Assembly: GCA_045579105.1 (NCBI GenBank)
Contig: JAZNLM010000128.1
Coordinates: forward strand, 1 to 37,929
From: Flemingiibacterium sp045579105
Lineage (GTDB): Bacteria; Bacillota; Clostridia; Oscillospirales; CAG-272
Length of the DNA stretch: 37,929 nucleotides
Reading direction: 5' to 3'
The notes under the pieces: model-generated
Databases searched by the model: none
What the model was told of the DNA's origin: nothing
The model's input: the letters and a program-made list of their open reading frames with translations, nothing else
Part shown: positions 37,805 through 37,929 of the stretch, one piece after another
How positions within the stretch are numbered: the stretch's first letter is position 1
Layout of the letters: every line of letters starts with the position of its first letter
Position numbers and translations under genes: made by a program

Positions 37805-37929
37805 CTAAGTGCAACACTTATTGATAGAATCATTAAATAAATCCAAAGGATTATTGTAATTTAAAACTTTCTTGGGCCTGGCGTTGATCAACGCCAGGTT
37901 CTTTTTAAGCGTGGCAGGACTAACTCTTG
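37805..37929 (-). CDS. IS30-family transposase, C-terminal fragment at window edge
   Basis: The minus strand reads about 41 codons to a TAG at 37807-37805, ending LINARPRKVLNYNNPLDLF...NKCCT. The NxRPRKVLxxxxPxxLF pattern is the C-terminal end of the IS30 DDE transposase. The N-terminus with the helix-turn-helix and the catalytic core lie outside, so whether the gene is intact is unknown. Located just beyond the CDP-alcohol transferase gene. Confidence 0.85.
   Translation of the reverse strand, partial: RVSPATLKKNLALINARPKKVLNYNNPLDLFNDSINKCCT
37877..37898 (+). terminator. Perfect 22-bp palindrome inside the transposase frame, terminator-like
   Basis: CCTGGCGTTGA/TCAACGCCAGG back to back, followed on the plus strand by TTCTTTTT. 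It encodes part of ARPR and LALIN on the minus strand. Could stop plus-strand transcription from outside entering the element; inference. Confidence 0.55.

Larger units (their letters stand above)
37793..37929 (-). mobile_element. End of an IS30-family insertion sequence, cut by window edge
   Basis: The element is recognised by its transposase C-terminus and the motif TGTTGCACTTAGCTTGACAA at the probable terminus (37800-37819). The boundary is estimated at about 37793, since the second terminus is outside the window and no target duplication can be compared. Confidence 0.6.

Noticed and set aside
1..37929. CRISPR array or cas genes near the CARF nuclease
   Set aside because: No direct repeat series with regular spacing and no cas protein motifs found on either strand.

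Overview
The window is 37.9 kb of chromosome from a bacterium that looks like a class Clostridia Firmicute, probably an anaerobic gut-type lineage. The reasons are yabP, yabQ and a SpoVB-like flippase in the Bacillus/Clostridium order, a bifunctional Rel, HemZ, formate-THF ligase, an alpha2-type GlyRS, strong GGAGG-type ribosome sites, and consensus vegetative promoters with 17-bp spacers. I cannot fix the genus. Most genes lie on the minus strand.

Layout: (1) 1-1.3 kb: guaB, cut by the window start, with a perfect TTGACA/TATAAT promoter. (2) 1.3-3.7 kb: a P-loop ATPase and an orphan CARF + PD-(D/E)XK protein of the Card1/Can2 type, separated by a 17-bp inverted repeat. (3) 3.8-6.3 kb: divergent pcrA. 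(4) 6.3-14 kb: birA and a membrane-anchored serine hydrolase, then the sporulation/division/ribosome-rescue cluster (SpoVB-like, mazG, hup, rqcP, yabP, yabQ, divIC) with mtaD ahead of it. (5) 14-16.1 kb: a 606-aa protein I do not recognise, followed by a 259-bp gap. (6) 16.1-24.8 kb: a probable seven-gene operon, rseC-recJ-rel-dtd-hemZ-nucleoside kinase-punA. (7) 24.9-27.8 kb, plus strand: tRNA-Arg(CCG), an LCP-family gene and glyQS. (8) 27.8-33.6 kb: threonine-aldolase-like enzyme, small orphan, GNAT, a GMP synthase with no glutaminase domain, and a Ca2+-type P-ATPase. (9) 33.7-37.0 kb: fhs-tsaE-tsaB-rpiB. (10) 37.2-37.9 kb: a CDP-alcohol phosphatidyltransferase, then the C-terminal end of an IS30-family transposase leaving the window.

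Functional themes: purine and guanine nucleotide supply (guaB, guaA, punA, mtaD, fhs supplying formyl-THF) together with the alarmone enzyme Rel; translation quality control (dtd, rqcP, tsaB/tsaE); DNA repair (pcrA, recJ); and sporulation/division.

The most unusual items are the CARF nuclease with no CRISPR locus in the window, two intergenic folds that would bury start codons (before yabP and before the P-loop ATPase), the 143-nt yabQ/divIC overlap, the coiled-coil serine hydrolase beside divIC, and the glutaminase-less GMP synthase. No CRISPR array, rRNA or prophage was seen.
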